A stretch of DNA of 9,265 nucleotides from Thermoleophilia bacterium (lineage in GTDB: Bacteria > Actinomycetota > Thermoleophilia > Gaiellales > Gaiellaceae), in NCBI GenBank assembly GCA_025935275.1, contig JAICVP010000067.1:1-9265 (forward strand), written 5' to 3'. The notes under the pieces were generated by a model. It was not told where the DNA came from. It saw only the letters and a list, made by a program, of their open reading frames with translations, and ran no database searches. Every line of letters starts with the position of its first letter. Position 1 is the stretch's first letter. The translations under genes were made by a program, and so were the position numbers. This document shows, one piece after another, positions 1 through 6,004 of this stretch.

Positions 1-681
1 CTTCGAGAACGTGCGCAGGACGAGGGCCTTCCGGCCGGTCTTGACCGACTCCTCGATTCCGTCCGGATAGTCGTCGGACTCGACGTACTCGAAGTACGCC
101 TCGTCGAGAACCGTGAGCACGTGCTCCGGCACCCGCTCGAAATACGACTCGACCTCGCTCCGCCCGATCATCGTCCCCGTCGGGTTGTTGGGGTTGCAGA
201 GATAGACGATCTTCGTTCGCGGGCCAATCTCGCCCAGGATCGCCTCGACGTCGTAGCGGTGGTCCGTGAGCCGAACGCGCTTCGCGACGGCGCCGAGCTT
301 GAAAGCGTCCAGCACATAGCTCGGGAACGACGGCCACCCGCAGACGATCTCGTCCCCCGGGTCGAGCACGGCGATCGAGAGGTACATGATCACGGAGTCG
401 GCGCCTGCCGCGATCGTGACGTTCTCGAAGCCGACGCCATGGCGCTCCGCCAGAGCGGTGCGGAGCAGGAAAGCGCCTCCGTCCGGGTAGCGGTTCAGCC
501 CCGGCGCGCCCCGTTCGATCGCCTCGAGCGCCTCCGGGAAAGGGCCGTACTGCCCTTCGTTGGAGGCCAGCTTGACCACGCGTTCGAGCCCGAGCTCGCG
601 CTGGACCTCCTCGACGGGCTTGCCCGGCTCGTACGGAACCAGGCTCTGAACGGCGGGTCGGATCAGAGGAGAGTCGGCCAT
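1..681 (-). CDS. hisC: Histidinol-phosphate aminotransferase, N-terminal 227 residues (3' end off window)
   Basis: PLP-dependent fold-type I aminotransferase. The family converts imidazole-acetol phosphate plus glutamate to histidinol phosphate in cytoplasmic histidine synthesis. The visible protein starts M-A-D-S-P-L-I-R at ATG 679-681 and runs to the window edge. Class-I/HisC landmarks are in order: substrate-loop motif KLASNEGQYGP (about residues 37-47, where many HisC have LASNENP.GP), LNRYPDGG near 63-69, NPNNPTG at 163-169 (N166 region contacts PLP), DEAY at 193-196 (Asp to the pyridine N, Tyr to the PLP oxygen), and LRTFSK ending at K227, the expected Schiff-base lysine and the last codon in the window. 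The rest (about 130 residues in the family) lies to the left. No good Shine-Dalgarno is seen; AGGGGA sits directly against the ATG, so the mRNA may be leaderless. Related aminotransferases (aromatic, threonine-phosphate decarboxylase-like) share these motifs, so substrate is likely but not proven. Confidence 0.85.
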   Translation of the reverse strand, partial: MADSPLIRPAVQSLVPYEPGKPVEEVQRELGLERVVKLASNEGQYGPFPEALEAIERGAPGLNRYPDGGAFLLRTALAERHGVGFENVTIAAGADSVIMYLSIAVLDPGDEIVCGWPSFPSYVLDAFKLGAVAKRVRLTDHRYDVEAILGEIGPRTKIVYLCNPNNPTGTMIGRSEVESYFERVPEHVLTVLDEAYFEYVESDDYPDGIEESVKTGRKALVLRTFSK

Positions 682-700
682 TCCCCTAATCTTTTCATGC
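682..700. promoter_or_regulatory. 19-bp divergent intergenic region between hisC and the LON-domain gene
   Basis: Only 19 bp separate the two divergent start codons (ATG at 681 on minus, GTG at 701 on plus). The stretch is AT-richer than its surroundings (it contains CCTAATCTTTTC). There is no properly spaced Shine-Dalgarno for either gene, and there is no room for two separate promoters plus leaders. Promoter elements must therefore lie inside the opposing genes or be shared, and one or both mRNAs are probably leaderless, which is common in Actinomycetota. No convincing -35/-10 pair was identified. Confidence 0.4.
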
Positions 701-1309
701 GTGGAGATCGGGCTCTTCCCTCTCAACCTCGTCCTGCTGCCAGGCGAGCAGGCCCCGCTGCACATCTTCGAGCCCCGCTACCGGGAGCTCATCGGCGAGT
801 GCCTCGAGCAGAACGGCGAGTTCGGGCTCGTCTTGGCGGACGACGACGGCATGCGGGAGATCGGCTGCCGCGCCGGCGTCATCGAGGTGCTGGAGCAGTT
901 CGAGGACGGGCGGCTGAACGTGGTCGTCGAGGGCCGCGAGCGGATCCGGATCGCGGAGCTGACCGAGGGCCGCTCCTTCATGACAGCCGAGGTCGAAGAC
1001 ATCGACGACGAGGACGAGGCGCCGACGGAGGACGAGATCGAGGAGTGTCTCGCGGCCTACCAGCGGGTCGTCAGCGCCGCCGAGGCGGACCTCGAGGAGC
1101 TCGACTTCGACGCGGACTCGATCGCCTACCAGATCGCCGCCCGCGTGGATTTCGGCACTGAGGTCAAGCAGGGCCTCCTCGAGCTTCGCTCCGAGCGGGA
1201 GCGTGTCCTCCGCCTCGCGCCGATGCTCGACCAGGCGGCCGAGGCCGTCCAGCGCGACCGTGAGATCCGCGAACGTGCCTCCGGCAACGGCCGGGTAGAA
1301 CCCGTCTAG
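701..1309 (+). CDS. LON substrate-binding (LonN/PUA-like) domain protein, no protease domain
   Basis: A 202-residue stand-alone LON N-terminal domain protein. In Lon protease this domain helps recognise substrates; stand-alone versions are widespread and mostly of unknown role. The family pattern is clear: G-L-F-P-L-N-L-V-L-L-P-G at 4-15, L-H-I-F-E-P-R-Y-R-E-L at 20-30, the strand I-G-C-R-A-G-V-I-E-V near 54-63, and V-E-G-R-E-R-I-R-I at 76-84. A very acidic stretch (about 98-115) follows, then a helical C-terminal part with V-K-Q-G-L-L-E-L near 155-162. No AAA+ Walker motifs or Ser-Lys protease domain exist, since the protein stops at TAG 1307-1309. The GTG at 701 is chosen because the domain begins at residue 4. 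It is the only plus-strand gene in the window. It is convergent with the next gene and separated from it by a terminator. Confidence 0.85.
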   Translation: MEIGLFPLNLVLLPGEQAPLHIFEPRYRELIGECLEQNGEFGLVLADDDGMREIGCRAGVIEVLEQFEDGRLNVVVEGRERIRIAELTEGRSFMTAEVEDIDDEDEAPTEDEIEECLAAYQRVVSAAEADLEELDFDADSIAYQIAARVDFGTEVKQGLLELRSERERVLRLAPMLDQAAEAVQRDREIRERASGNGRVEPV

Positions 1310-1332
1310 ACGCCCGCGCGTCAGATTTTTTT
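1305..1332 (+). terminator. Rho-independent terminator of the LON-domain gene
   Basis: The stem GACGC (1309-1313), loop CCGC, stem GCGTC (1318-1322) can be extended by TCT (1305-1307) pairing with AGA (1323-1325) around one bulged A. It is followed at once by seven T (1326-1332). The hairpin begins inside the LON stop codon, and the T-run lies over the last codons (V-K-K-I-stop) of the convergent minus-strand gene. The T-tract is only on the plus strand, so it should act on LON-gene transcription only. Confidence 0.8.
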
Positions 1333-1683
1333 GACCGCGTGGACGGGCCGGCCCGCGGCTTCCCACGCGTAATAGGACGCGCTCGGCCCGAACTCGGGCT
1401 CGTAGACGACGACGCGCGGGTTGCGCCCGACCTCCTTGGCGCGCTGGGCGTGGCGAAGGAGGTTCGGATCGTCACGGCGCTCCCAGACGAGGATGAGGTG
1501 CACCGCCGTCATGTAGAGCGCGACGAACGGACAGCCCTCGGCAGGACATGGGAAGGGATCTGTGGCCACGCAGAACCAGCCCGCGTGGTCGCCGCTCGTG
1601 TCGTCCGTCCAGAGCTCCTCCTCGGCCTCGAAGCCGATGTCCTCCTCGGTGACGGTGCCGCGCTCGAGCTCGGTGCCGCTCAC
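1321..1683 (-). CDS. Hypothetical 120-aa protein with Cys/His cluster
   Basis: I do not recognise this family. The protein has an acidic N-terminus (E-rich, residues 5-28) and then a W-F-C-V-A-T-D-P-F-P-C-P-A-E-G-C-P-F segment. C38, C46, C51, H62 and H78 could form a metal site: C46-x4-C51-x10-H62 resembles a zinc-finger spacing, but the second His is too far for a classical C2H2. A strand/helix pattern follows (hydrophobic L-Y-M-T-A-V-H-L-I-L-V-W at 56-67, then V-V-V-Y-E-P at 91-96), ending V-H-A-V-K-K-I. The GTG start at 1681-1683 overlaps the TGA of the acetyltransferase gene upstream (GTGA, 4 bp), with AAGGAG just before it, so translation is probably coupled to the upstream gene. It is the last gene of the minus-strand run. 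A small metal-binding or ligand-sensing protein is possible, but no function is assigned. Confidence 0.7.
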   Translation of the reverse strand: MSGTELERGTVTEEDIGFEAEEELWTDDTSGDHAGWFCVATDPFPCPAEGCPFVALYMTAVHLILVWERRDDPNLLRHAQRAKEVGRNPRVVVYEPEFGPSASYYAWEAAGRPVHAVKKI

Positions 1684-2180
1684 AGCTCCTTCTCCATGAG
1701 GATCGCATCCGCGTAGCCGTCGGACCGGCGGAAGTGGCCGTGGCGGGTGCCGACCCGCCGATATCCGATCTGGTCGTAGAGGGCGAGTGCGGCCTCGTTG
1801 TGCGGAAAGACGTGCAGCTCGATCTTGCGGGCGCCGACCGCGCGGGCCCACGCTTCGGCGCCCTCCATCAGCGCACGACCGACCCCGCGCCGACGATAGC
1901 CCTCCGCAACCATCAACCCGACATCCGCGACGTGCTCGCTCGCCGGGTGGCTCTCACGACCGATCGAAAGGCGGCCGACGATCTGGCCGTCGAGCTCCGC
2001 AACGAGGACGGCGGCGTATCTGTGCCTGCGGATCGCCTTGAGGTAGCGGCGCTCCTCCGAGACGCTGCGCCAGCCGCCGTCGGCGATGAGCCAGCCGCCC
2101 TCCTCGGCGCCGACCGACTCGGCCAGGCGCACGAGCGCCGCGGCGTCGGCGGGCTCGGCATTGCGCACGAGGGCCGTCAC
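1680..2180 (-). CDS. GNAT-family N-acetyltransferase
   Basis: A 166-residue single-domain GCN5-related acetyltransferase that transfers acetyl from acetyl-CoA to an amine of an unknown acceptor in the cytoplasm. Visible fold elements: beta1 and helix 1 (V-R-N-A-E-P-A-D-A-A-A-L at 5-16); beta strands A-A-V-L-V-A-E-L-D-G-Q-I-V-G (56-69); motif A with V-G-L-M-V-A-E-G-Y-R-R-R-G-V-G-R-A-L (87-104), where R96-x-x-G99-x-G101 forms the pyrophosphate-binding loop; and motif B with N128-E-A-A-L-A-L-Y-D-Q-I-G-Y140. Length is typical. The GTG start at 2180 overlaps the stop of the GGT-like gene (GTGA), so it is probably coupled to it. The overall pattern resembles RimI- and phosphinothricin-acetyltransferase-like GNATs, but the acceptor cannot be read from sequence. 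Confidence 0.88.
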   Translation of the reverse strand: MTALVRNAEPADAAALVRLAESVGAEEGGWLIADGGWRSVSEERRYLKAIRRHRYAAVLVAELDGQIVGRLSIGRESHPASEHVADVGLMVAEGYRRRGVGRALMEGAEAWARAVGARKIELHVFPHNEAALALYDQIGYRRVGTRHGHFRRSDGYADAILMEKEL

Positions 2181-3742
2181 TCGACGACCGCCCCCGCGCC
2201 TCCTCGCCTCGGATCGCCGGCCGCCTCGAGCTCGCCCTTGGCGCCGAGCCCCACCGCGGAGGCTCCGCCGAAGTAGAGATTGCGCCCGCCCCAGCGGACG
2301 ACCTCGTACCCGGCGGCCTCGAGCTCGTCGGCGGTGTCGGGGGCGATTCCGCCCTCGAGCTGGAGTGCCTCGCCCTCGAGGTGCACACGCGGCGCCTCGA
2401 TCGCCTCGCGGACAGAGAGGCCATGGTCGAGGACGTTCACGATGATCTGCAGGATCGCCGCGCGCAGCCGAATCGACCCTGCGCTGCCGACCACGAGGCG
2501 CGGCCGCCCGTTTTCAAGGACGACCGAGGGCGCCATCATGCTCGTCAGACGATTGCCGGGCGCCGCCTGGCGCCCGCCGGGATTCAGGTCCTCCTCGCCC
2601 AGCATGTTGTTCACGTGGATCCCGGTGCCCGGGACGACCACGCCGGAGCCGCAGCCCGTCGACGCCGAGAGCGACGCGGCGTTTCCGCGCGCGTCGACGA
2701 CGCTGATGTGGGTCGTGGACGGCAGCCCGGCGGGCTCCGGCGCGAACTGCCGGATCCGTTTCCGGGCCCGTCGCGCGGCGGCGTCGAGATTCTCATCGGT
2801 GAGGAGGCGCCGCGGAAGGCCGCCGCGGCTGAGCCCGCTCAGGAAGCCCGGGCCCCGCGCAAGCTGCGCCTCCCGCATCACCTCCGCGAGCGCCGAGAGC
2901 GCATGGGCGCTGCCCGGGTCGCCCGCCGGCCCGAGGCGATCGAGGACGCTCAAGGCGTAGGCGATCAGAAGGCCCCCGGAGGAAGGCGGAGGATTGGAGA
3001 CGAACTCCCACCGCCGGTACGGCACGCGCACCGGGCGGCGGCGGATCACGCGGTAGCTCTCGAGATCGCTCTCGGTCAGCGCGCCACCGCTCTCCTGCAC
3101 CGTGGCGCCAAGCGCGCGGGCCAGCTCGCCCCGGTAGAAGCCGCTCGGCCCCTCTGCGGCCAGGCGGTCGAGGGTCTCCGCGAGCTCCGGCATCCGCAGG
3201 CGCTCGCCCGGCTCGAGATACGTATCTCTCCCGTAGGTCCGCCTGCTCTCCGGCTCGGCGCGCAGAATCGGGTCGAGGATCCGGTGCAGGAAGCCCTGCT
3301 GCTCGTTGACCTCGACGCCCTGGCGCGCGAGGCGCGCCGCCGGCGCGATCAGCTCGGCCCACGGGATACGGGCGTAGGCCGCGTGTGCCGCTCCGAGCCC
3401 GGCCACTGCGCCGGGCACCGCGCACGAGGCGGCGCCGATGAGGAAGACCTGGCTCAGGCCCGGCTCGAACTCCACGTCCACCGGCTTCATTGCCGCCCGC
3501 TCGGCCCGTCGCAGGTCGCGCCCCGGGATGGCGACGAAGAAGTCGAGCAGCCGGTCGGCGTGGTCCGAGGCGCGGTGAACGAGCATGAAGCCGCCCGCTC
3601 CCGGCCCGGTCAGCGGACTCTCCGTGACCCAGGAGACGAACGCGGCCGCGATGCAGGCGTCGACGGCATTGCCGCCCGCGGCGAGAATCTCCGCGCCTGC
3701 CTGCGCGGTGAGCGGATGCCCGGCCGCGACTGCGCCTTTCAT
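2177..3742 (-). CDS. Gamma-glutamyltransferase-like Ntn hydrolase, cytoplasmic, non-canonical substrate pocket
   Basis: A 521-residue autoprocessing Ntn-hydrolase of the GGT family. Family members hydrolyse or transfer gamma-glutamyl groups, or related acyl and amide groups. N-terminal hallmark: G-H-P-L-T-A-Q-A-G then A-A-G-G-N-A-V-D-A (21-29) and G-P-G-A-G-G-F (46-52). Self-cleavage is expected between S342 and T343 in P-S-T-T-H-I-S-V-V-D, giving a 342-residue large and a 179-residue small subunit; T343 is the nucleophile. P-P-P-S-S-G-G (251-257), P-G-N-R-L-T-S-M-M-A-P (395-405) and V-V-G-S-A-G-S-I-R (417-425) are also present. No signal peptide is seen, unlike periplasmic E. coli GGT. The gamma-glutamyl-binding Arg motif (D-F-R-E in E. 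coli) reads D-F-F-V here (67-70), and N-N-Q-M-D-D reads N-N-M-L-G-E (378-383), so the substrate may differ. ATG 3742 is the only start in this frame near here; a GAGGAG lies about 12 nt upstream. It follows ftsZ by 28 bp. Confidence 0.85.
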   Translation of the reverse strand: MKGAVAAGHPLTAQAGAEILAAGGNAVDACIAAAFVSWVTESPLTGPGAGGFMLVHRASDHADRLLDFFVAIPGRDLRRAERAAMKPVDVEFEPGLSQVFLIGAASCAVPGAVAGLGAAHAAYARIPWAELIAPAARLARQGVEVNEQQGFLHRILDPILRAEPESRRTYGRDTYLEPGERLRMPELAETLDRLAAEGPSGFYRGELARALGATVQESGGALTESDLESYRVIRRRPVRVPYRRWEFVSNPPPSSGGLLIAYALSVLDRLGPAGDPGSAHALSALAEVMREAQLARGPGFLSGLSRGGLPRRLLTDENLDAAARRARKRIRQFAPEPAGLPSTTHISVVDARGNAASLSASTGCGSGVVVPGTGIHVNNMLGEEDLNPGGRQAAPGNRLTSMMAPSVVLENGRPRLVVGSAGSIRLRAAILQIIVNVLDHGLSVREAIEAPRVHLEGEALQLEGGIAPDTADELEAAGYEVVRWGGRNLYFGGASAVGLGAKGELEAAGDPRRGGAGAVVE

Positions 3743-3770
3743 GCGGTGAGGGTACTCCTCTTCGAGCGCG

Positions 3771-5171
3771 TTACAGGTCGCGCAGGAAGCTCGGAGGCTC
3801 GAGCATGTCGTCCGGCTCGGAGAGCTCTACCGGCCCGCGCGGGGTCGGCGAGCTCAGCCCGCCCCGGCCGCCGAGGCCGGTCGCGATCACCGTCACCCAG
3901 ATCTGGCCGGAGAGCCGCTCGTCGATCGTCGCGCCGAAGATGATGTTCGTCTCCTCGGTCGCCGCCTCGCGCACCACTTCCGCGGCCTCGTTGACCTCGA
4001 GGAGGGTCAGGTCGTCGCCGCCCGCGATCGACAGCAGGATTCCTCGCGCGCCGACGATCTCGGTGTCGATGAGCGGCGAGCGCAGCGCGCGCTCGGCGGC
4101 CTCGCGCGCCCGGGTCTCCCCGGTGGCAAAGCCGATGCCCATGATCGCGGAGCCGGCGTCGCTCATGATCGTGCGCACGTCGGCGAAGTCGAGGTTGATG
4201 AGGCCGGGCATCGTGATCAGGTCGCAGATGCCCTGCACCCCCTGGCGCAGGACGTCGTCCGCGATCCGGAACGCGTCGAGCATCGACGTCGAGCGCTCGA
4301 GCACCTCGAGCAGCCGGTCGTTCGGGATCACGATCACGGTGTCGCAGACCTCGCGCAGCTCCTGCACGCCCTTTTCGGCCTGGGAGCGCCGGCGCGTGCC
4401 CTCGAAGCGGAACGGAAGCGTGACGATTCCGACCGTGAGCGCGCCGACCTCGCGCGCGATGCGCGCGACGACTGGTGCGGCCCCTGTGCCGGTGCCCCCG
4501 CCCTCGCCTGCGGTCACGAAGACCATGTCCGATCCACGGAGGACGTGCTTGATCTGGTCGTAAGCCTCTTCCGCGGCCTCGCGGCCGAGGTTCGGGTCGG
4601 CCCCTGAGCCGAGCCCTTGCGTCAGCTCGCGGCCGATGTGGAGCTTGATCGGCGCCTCGCACGTACGCAGCTGCTGGATGTCGGTGTTGACGGCGATGAA
4701 CTCGACCTGCGAGATGCCGGCCTCGATCATGCGGTTGACCGCGTTCAGCCCGCCGCCGCCGACACCGACGACCCGGATGACCGCGAGATAGGCGGCCGAC
4801 TCCGGCCGCGGCGCGCGATGGATGCGCGGCGCAGGCTCGACCATGGCTGCTGCCGGCGGAGGCTCGTAGCTGCGCTCGACAGGCGCCGGAGACGCGGGCT
4901 GCGGTGCGGGCTCGGAACGGGGCGCGGGAGGCGGCGGGGGTGCGGGCTCGATTGCCGACGCGTCCGAGGAGCTCGTGACGGGCTCGCGCTCCGGCTCCCG
5001 CTCGACGGGAGGCGGCGGCGATGCCGGCTCAGGGGCAGCGTGCTCCACGGTAGGCGCGTCGGCGGACTCCTGGCCCGTGCGCTCGCGCTCTGCCTGGCGC
5101 TGCGCGGCCTCGGTCGCCTTGAAGAGCTCAGCCAGTGGGCCCTCACGCATGCTCGCGCGGCGTCGCGCCAT
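3771..5171 (-). CDS. ftsZ: FtsZ-family GTPase with a proline-rich N-terminal arm
   Basis: Tubulin-like GTPase of 466 residues that should polymerise into cytokinetic or FtsZ-like filaments. Order: a basic start (M-A-R-R-R-A-S); a predicted helix G-P-L-A-E-L-F-K-A-T-E-A-A-Q-R-Q (11-26); a disordered Pro/Glu/Ala-rich arm (about 32-127, 28 prolines); then the core from A-V-I-R-V-V-G at 130 to V-I-A-T-G-L at 433. The core has G-V-G-G-G-G-L-N-A (136-144), tubulin signature A-G-E-G-G-G-T-G-T-G (221-230), I-P-N-D-R-L (282-287) and T7 loop N326-L-D328-F-A-D331-V, so GTP binding and hydrolysis residues are intact. After only about 20 residues of linker it ends P-D-D-M-L-E-P-P-S-F-L-R-D-L, a close match to the FtsZ C-terminal tail. 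The ATG at 5171 has a consensus AAGGAGG 6 nt upstream; the ATG at 5150 would give 459 residues. It overlaps parA by 29 bp. It lies outside a dcw cluster as far as visible, so it may be a second FtsZ. Confidence 0.88.
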   Translation of the reverse strand: MARRRASMREGPLAELFKATEAAQRQAERERTGQESADAPTVEHAAPEPASPPPPVEREPEREPVTSSSDASAIEPAPPPPPAPRSEPAPQPASPAPVERSYEPPPAAAMVEPAPRIHRAPRPESAAYLAVIRVVGVGGGGLNAVNRMIEAGISQVEFIAVNTDIQQLRTCEAPIKLHIGRELTQGLGSGADPNLGREAAEEAYDQIKHVLRGSDMVFVTAGEGGGTGTGAAPVVARIAREVGALTVGIVTLPFRFEGTRRRSQAEKGVQELREVCDTVIVIPNDRLLEVLERSTSMLDAFRIADDVLRQGVQGICDLITMPGLINLDFADVRTIMSDAGSAIMGIGFATGETRAREAAERALRSPLIDTEIVGARGILLSIAGGDDLTLLEVNEAAEVVREAATEETNIIFGATIDERLSGQIWVTVIATGLGGRGGLSSPTPRGPVELSEPDDMLEPPSFLRDL

Positions 5172-5976
5172 TGAGCACCTCCTTCGCGAGGTCACGGTAG
5201 GCCTTGGCGGCCGGCCCGGACGAGTCGTACTTGAGCACCGAGCTGCCCTCGACGGGCGCCTCGGCGTAGCGGACCGTCTTCTTGATCCGCGTCTCGAAGA
5301 CGAGGTCTCCGAAGTTCTCCTTGAGCATCTCCACCGCCTCCCGGCTGTGCAATGTGCGGGAGTCGTACATGGTCGGGAGGATGCCCTTGATCTCGACGAC
5401 CGGGTTCAGGTTCTCCCGGATCATGCTGAGCGTGTTCTCGAGCTGGACGAGGCCGCGCAACGATAGGTACTCGCACTGGACGGGGACGATGACGCCGTCC
5501 GAGGCGGTCAACGCGTTGATCGTCAGGAGGCCGAGCGACGGCGGAGTGTCGATGAGGATGAAGTCATAGCGGTTCCGCACCGGAAGCAGCGCCTTCTGCA
5601 GGGCGCGCTCGCGACCGATCATGCTCGAGAGGGCGAGCTCGGCTCCGGCGAGGTCGATGGACGAGACCGCCACATCCACCTCCGCGCGATGGATGACGTC
5701 CTCGACCGGCATCGAGTGGACGAGGACGTCGTACATCGACCGCTCGACCTGGTCCGGGTCCATGCCCTGGGACATGGTCAAGTTGCCCTGCGGGTCGAGG
5801 TCGACGATGAGCACCTCGAAGCCCTGCTCCTTGAACGCGACCGCAAGGTTCAGGGTGGTGGTGGTCTTCGCCACGCCACCCTTTTGATTAGCGAAGGCGA
5901 TGACCTGGCCCAGCGTTGCTCCTTTAGAAGTGGACGTCCGCTTGCGCGGACGCGGAAGAATTCCCGAAAGCCCCAT
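5143..5976 (-). CDS. parA: ParA/Soj-family partitioning ATPase
   Basis: A deviant Walker-A ATPase that binds DNA non-specifically as an ATP dimer and positions cargo such as chromosome origins or protein complexes. A-F-A-N-Q-K-G-G-V-A-K-T-T-T (residues 27-40 from ATG 5976) carries the signature lysine K32 and the P-loop lysine K37. I-V-D-L-D-P-Q-G-N (57-65) is the A' motif, and F-I-L-I-D-T-P-P-S-L-G-L-L-T is Walker B with switch II. Y-D-S-R-T-L-H-S-R-E-A and the C-terminal K-K-T-V-R-Y-A-E-A-P are typical of Soj proteins. With ATG 5976 the protein has 277 residues, but the first 21 (L-P-R-P-R-K-R and so on) are atypical and have no Shine-Dalgarno. A CTG at 5911-5913, 5 nt after AAAGGAG, would give M-G-Q-V-I-A-F-A-N-Q-K, the usual ParA beginning, and 256 residues. 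No parB is in the window. It is the first gene of a run with ftsZ. Confidence 0.9.
   Translation of the reverse strand: MGLSGILPRPRKRTSTSKGATLGQVIAFANQKGGVAKTTTTLNLAVAFKEQGFEVLIVDLDPQGNLTMSQGMDPDQVERSMYDVLVHSMPVEDVIHRAEVDVAVSSIDLAGAELALSSMIGRERALQKALLPVRNRYDFILIDTPPSLGLLTINALTASDGVIVPVQCEYLSLRGLVQLENTLSMIRENLNPVVEIKGILPTMYDSRTLHSREAVEMLKENFGDLVFETRIKKTVRYAEAPVEGSSVLKYDSSGPAAKAYRDLAKEVLNGATPREHA
5178..5184 (-). promoter_or_regulatory. Consensus Shine-Dalgarno for ftsZ, inside parA
   Basis: On the minus strand AAGGAGG, then the 6-nt spacer TGCTCA, then ATG at 5171. The motif doubles as ParA codons K-E-V near its C-terminus. It decides the ftsZ start in favour of 5171 over the later in-frame ATG at 5150, and implies that ribosomes terminating on parA re-enter on ftsZ. 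Confidence 0.75.
5919..5925 (-). promoter_or_regulatory. Shine-Dalgarno pointing to a CTG start of parA
   Basis: On the minus strand AAAGGAG, then CAACG (5 nt), then CTG (5913-5911), which opens L/M-G-Q-V-I-A-F-A-N-Q-K, the normal N-terminus of ParA. The ATG at 5976 has only GACCCCTC in front of it and no other ATG, GTG or TTG lies between. This is the best evidence for a non-canonical CTG start; codon identity alone cannot prove it. Confidence 0.5.
5935..5952 (-). other. GNRA-loop hairpin in the parA leader or early coding region
   Basis: On the minus strand CGTCCGC, loop GCAA, GCGGACG: a perfect 7-bp GC-rich stem with a GNRA tetraloop, which is very stable in RNA. It ends 9 nt before the AAAGGAG. 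If parA starts at CTG 5913 this is a 5'-UTR element next to the ribosome-binding site; if it starts at ATG 5976 it covers codons for P-R-K-R-T. No T-run follows, so it is not a terminator. Confidence 0.5.
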
Positions 5977-5982
5977 GAGGGG

Positions 5983-5995
5983 TCGTGTTTCGTGT
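5983..5995. repeat. Short direct repeat TCGTGT-T-TCGTGT upstream of parA
   Basis: Two copies of TCGTGT (5983-5988 and 5990-5995), 7 bp apart centre to centre. They lie between the parA ATG and the probable promoter, so they could be half of an operator. The repeat is short and could be chance. Confidence 0.25.
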
Positions 5996-6004
5996 CACGG
6001 TAGC

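Noticed and set aside
121..1161. Plus-strand open frame (346 codons) over hisC and the LON-domain gene
   Set aside because: It overlaps two well-supported genes in other frames and its translation becomes Arg-rich low complexity.
2381..3943. Long plus-strand open frame (520 codons) antisense to the GGT-like and ftsZ genes
   Set aside because: Arg/Ala/Pro/Gly-rich translation with no recognisable domain. It mirrors clearly coding minus-strand genes, as expected in GC-rich DNA.
3771..5171. Glu in place of Met in the FtsZ tubulin signature (A-G-E-G-G-G-T-G-T-G)
   Set aside because: At first it looked like a divergent GTPase motif, but this form is usual in actinobacterial FtsZ, so it is not a sign of lost activity.
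5986..6001. Possible parS site (half-site TGTTTC) upstream of parA
   Set aside because: Only one half matches the parS consensus TGTTTCACGTGAAACA; about 9 of 16 positions agree and the second half is not palindromic. No parB is in view.
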